DNA of 5,659 nucleotides from positions 1 through 5,659 of the forward strand of contig JALZUV010000306.1 in the NCBI GenBank assembly GCA_023301245.1. The letters are read 5' to 3'. This stretch comes from Rickettsiales bacterium (lineage in GTDB: Bacteria; Pseudomonadota; Alphaproteobacteria; Rickettsiales; JALZUV01). Position 1 is the stretch's first letter; each line of letters starts with the position of its first letter. Made by a program: the position numbers and the translations under genes. Shown here one piece after another: positions 5,483 to 5,659 of the stretch. Under the pieces are notes generated by a model that made no database searches, was not told the origin of the DNA, and worked only from the letters and a program-made list of their open reading frames with translations.

Positions 5483-5659
5483 TATTTTGCTTGGGTTATT
5501 GTTGCTCAGCCTCATATTTTTCGTAGGACGCTCGGGCTTTGATAGCAACCAAGTTGCCAATAGCATTGGCACCGATAGCTGGCTGCGTTTTCTTACCTTA
5601 CAAAATCTGATAGACGGCAATGGCTGGTATCACCACCTTATTGAACGCACCAATTGGCC
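5466..5659 (+). CDS. Putative polytopic membrane protein (partial, N-terminal 64 residues)
   Basis: The frame stays open from ATG 5466 to the window edge. It encodes a signal-anchor-like membrane segment (about 6-21, rich in L, I and F), then a polar stretch with NSIGTDSWLRFLTLQNLID (32-50) and GNGWYHHLIERTNW (51-64). A membrane helix followed by an acidic D-x-W/M-x-R segment and a 'G-x-G-W-Y/F' element recalls the start of large alphaproteobacterial membrane proteins with glycosyltransferase-like (GT39/PMT-type) topology; this is from memory of similar sequences and is weak. It overlaps the plsC end by 17 nt in another frame and has a Shine-Dalgarno at 5453-5456, so it appears to be the next member of the same operon. 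The function cannot be assigned from this fragment. Confidence 0.7.
   Translation, partial: MPYCRSILLGLLLLSLIFFVGRSGFDSNQVANSIGTDSWLRFLTLQNLIDGNGWYHHLIERTNW

Noticed and set aside
1..5659. A novel multi-gene system (defence, mobile element, biosynthetic cluster)
   Set aside because: Seven of the eight genes belong to recognised families, six of them with well-understood roles, with no repeats, integrase, transposase or composition break. Only the gene order is noteworthy.

Overview
This window looks like an ordinary housekeeping stretch of a bacterial chromosome, most likely from an alphaproteobacterium with moderate GC. That placement is inferred from protein style and gene neighbourhood: an RNase PH/RdgB pair divergent from GrpE, and an FtsX - DUF218 - PlsC cluster whose FtsX N-terminus and PlsC 'KHQSAWET' block resemble alphaproteobacterial versions. 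The genus cannot be told from this sequence. Coding density is very high and there is no gene-free stretch above about 130 bases.

Left arm, minus strand (2427 down to 1): rph (RNase PH), rdgB (ITP/XTP pyrophosphatase) and the 5' two-thirds or less of a DsbD/ScsB-type thiol:disulfide reductase that runs off the left edge. The genes are 2 nt apart and then overlap by 4 nt (ATGA), so they are almost certainly one operon. Central divergent spacer (2428-2556): a sigma70-like promoter reading left into rph and a sigma32 (heat-shock)-like promoter reading right into grpE, back to back.

Right arm, plus strand (2557 to 5659): grpE, ftsX, a DUF218/YdcF-like membrane-anchored protein, plsC (1-acylglycerol-3-phosphate acyltransferase) and the start of a membrane protein cut by the right edge. 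The junctions are a 1-nt overlap (TAATG), a 10-nt gap, a 29-nt overlap and a 17-nt overlap, so this also reads as one transcription unit. It joins a protein-folding gene to cell-division and envelope/lipid genes.

No mobile element, CRISPR array, RNA gene, defence system or clearly new system is visible. The points worth a second look are about arrangement: ftsX lacks an adjacent ftsE and is instead coupled to grpE; grpE has no hrcA or CIRCE operator but has a sigma32-like promoter; a DsbD/ScsB gene follows rdgB; and an RNA hairpin could enclose the ftsX ribosome binding site and start codon at the grpE/ftsX junction.
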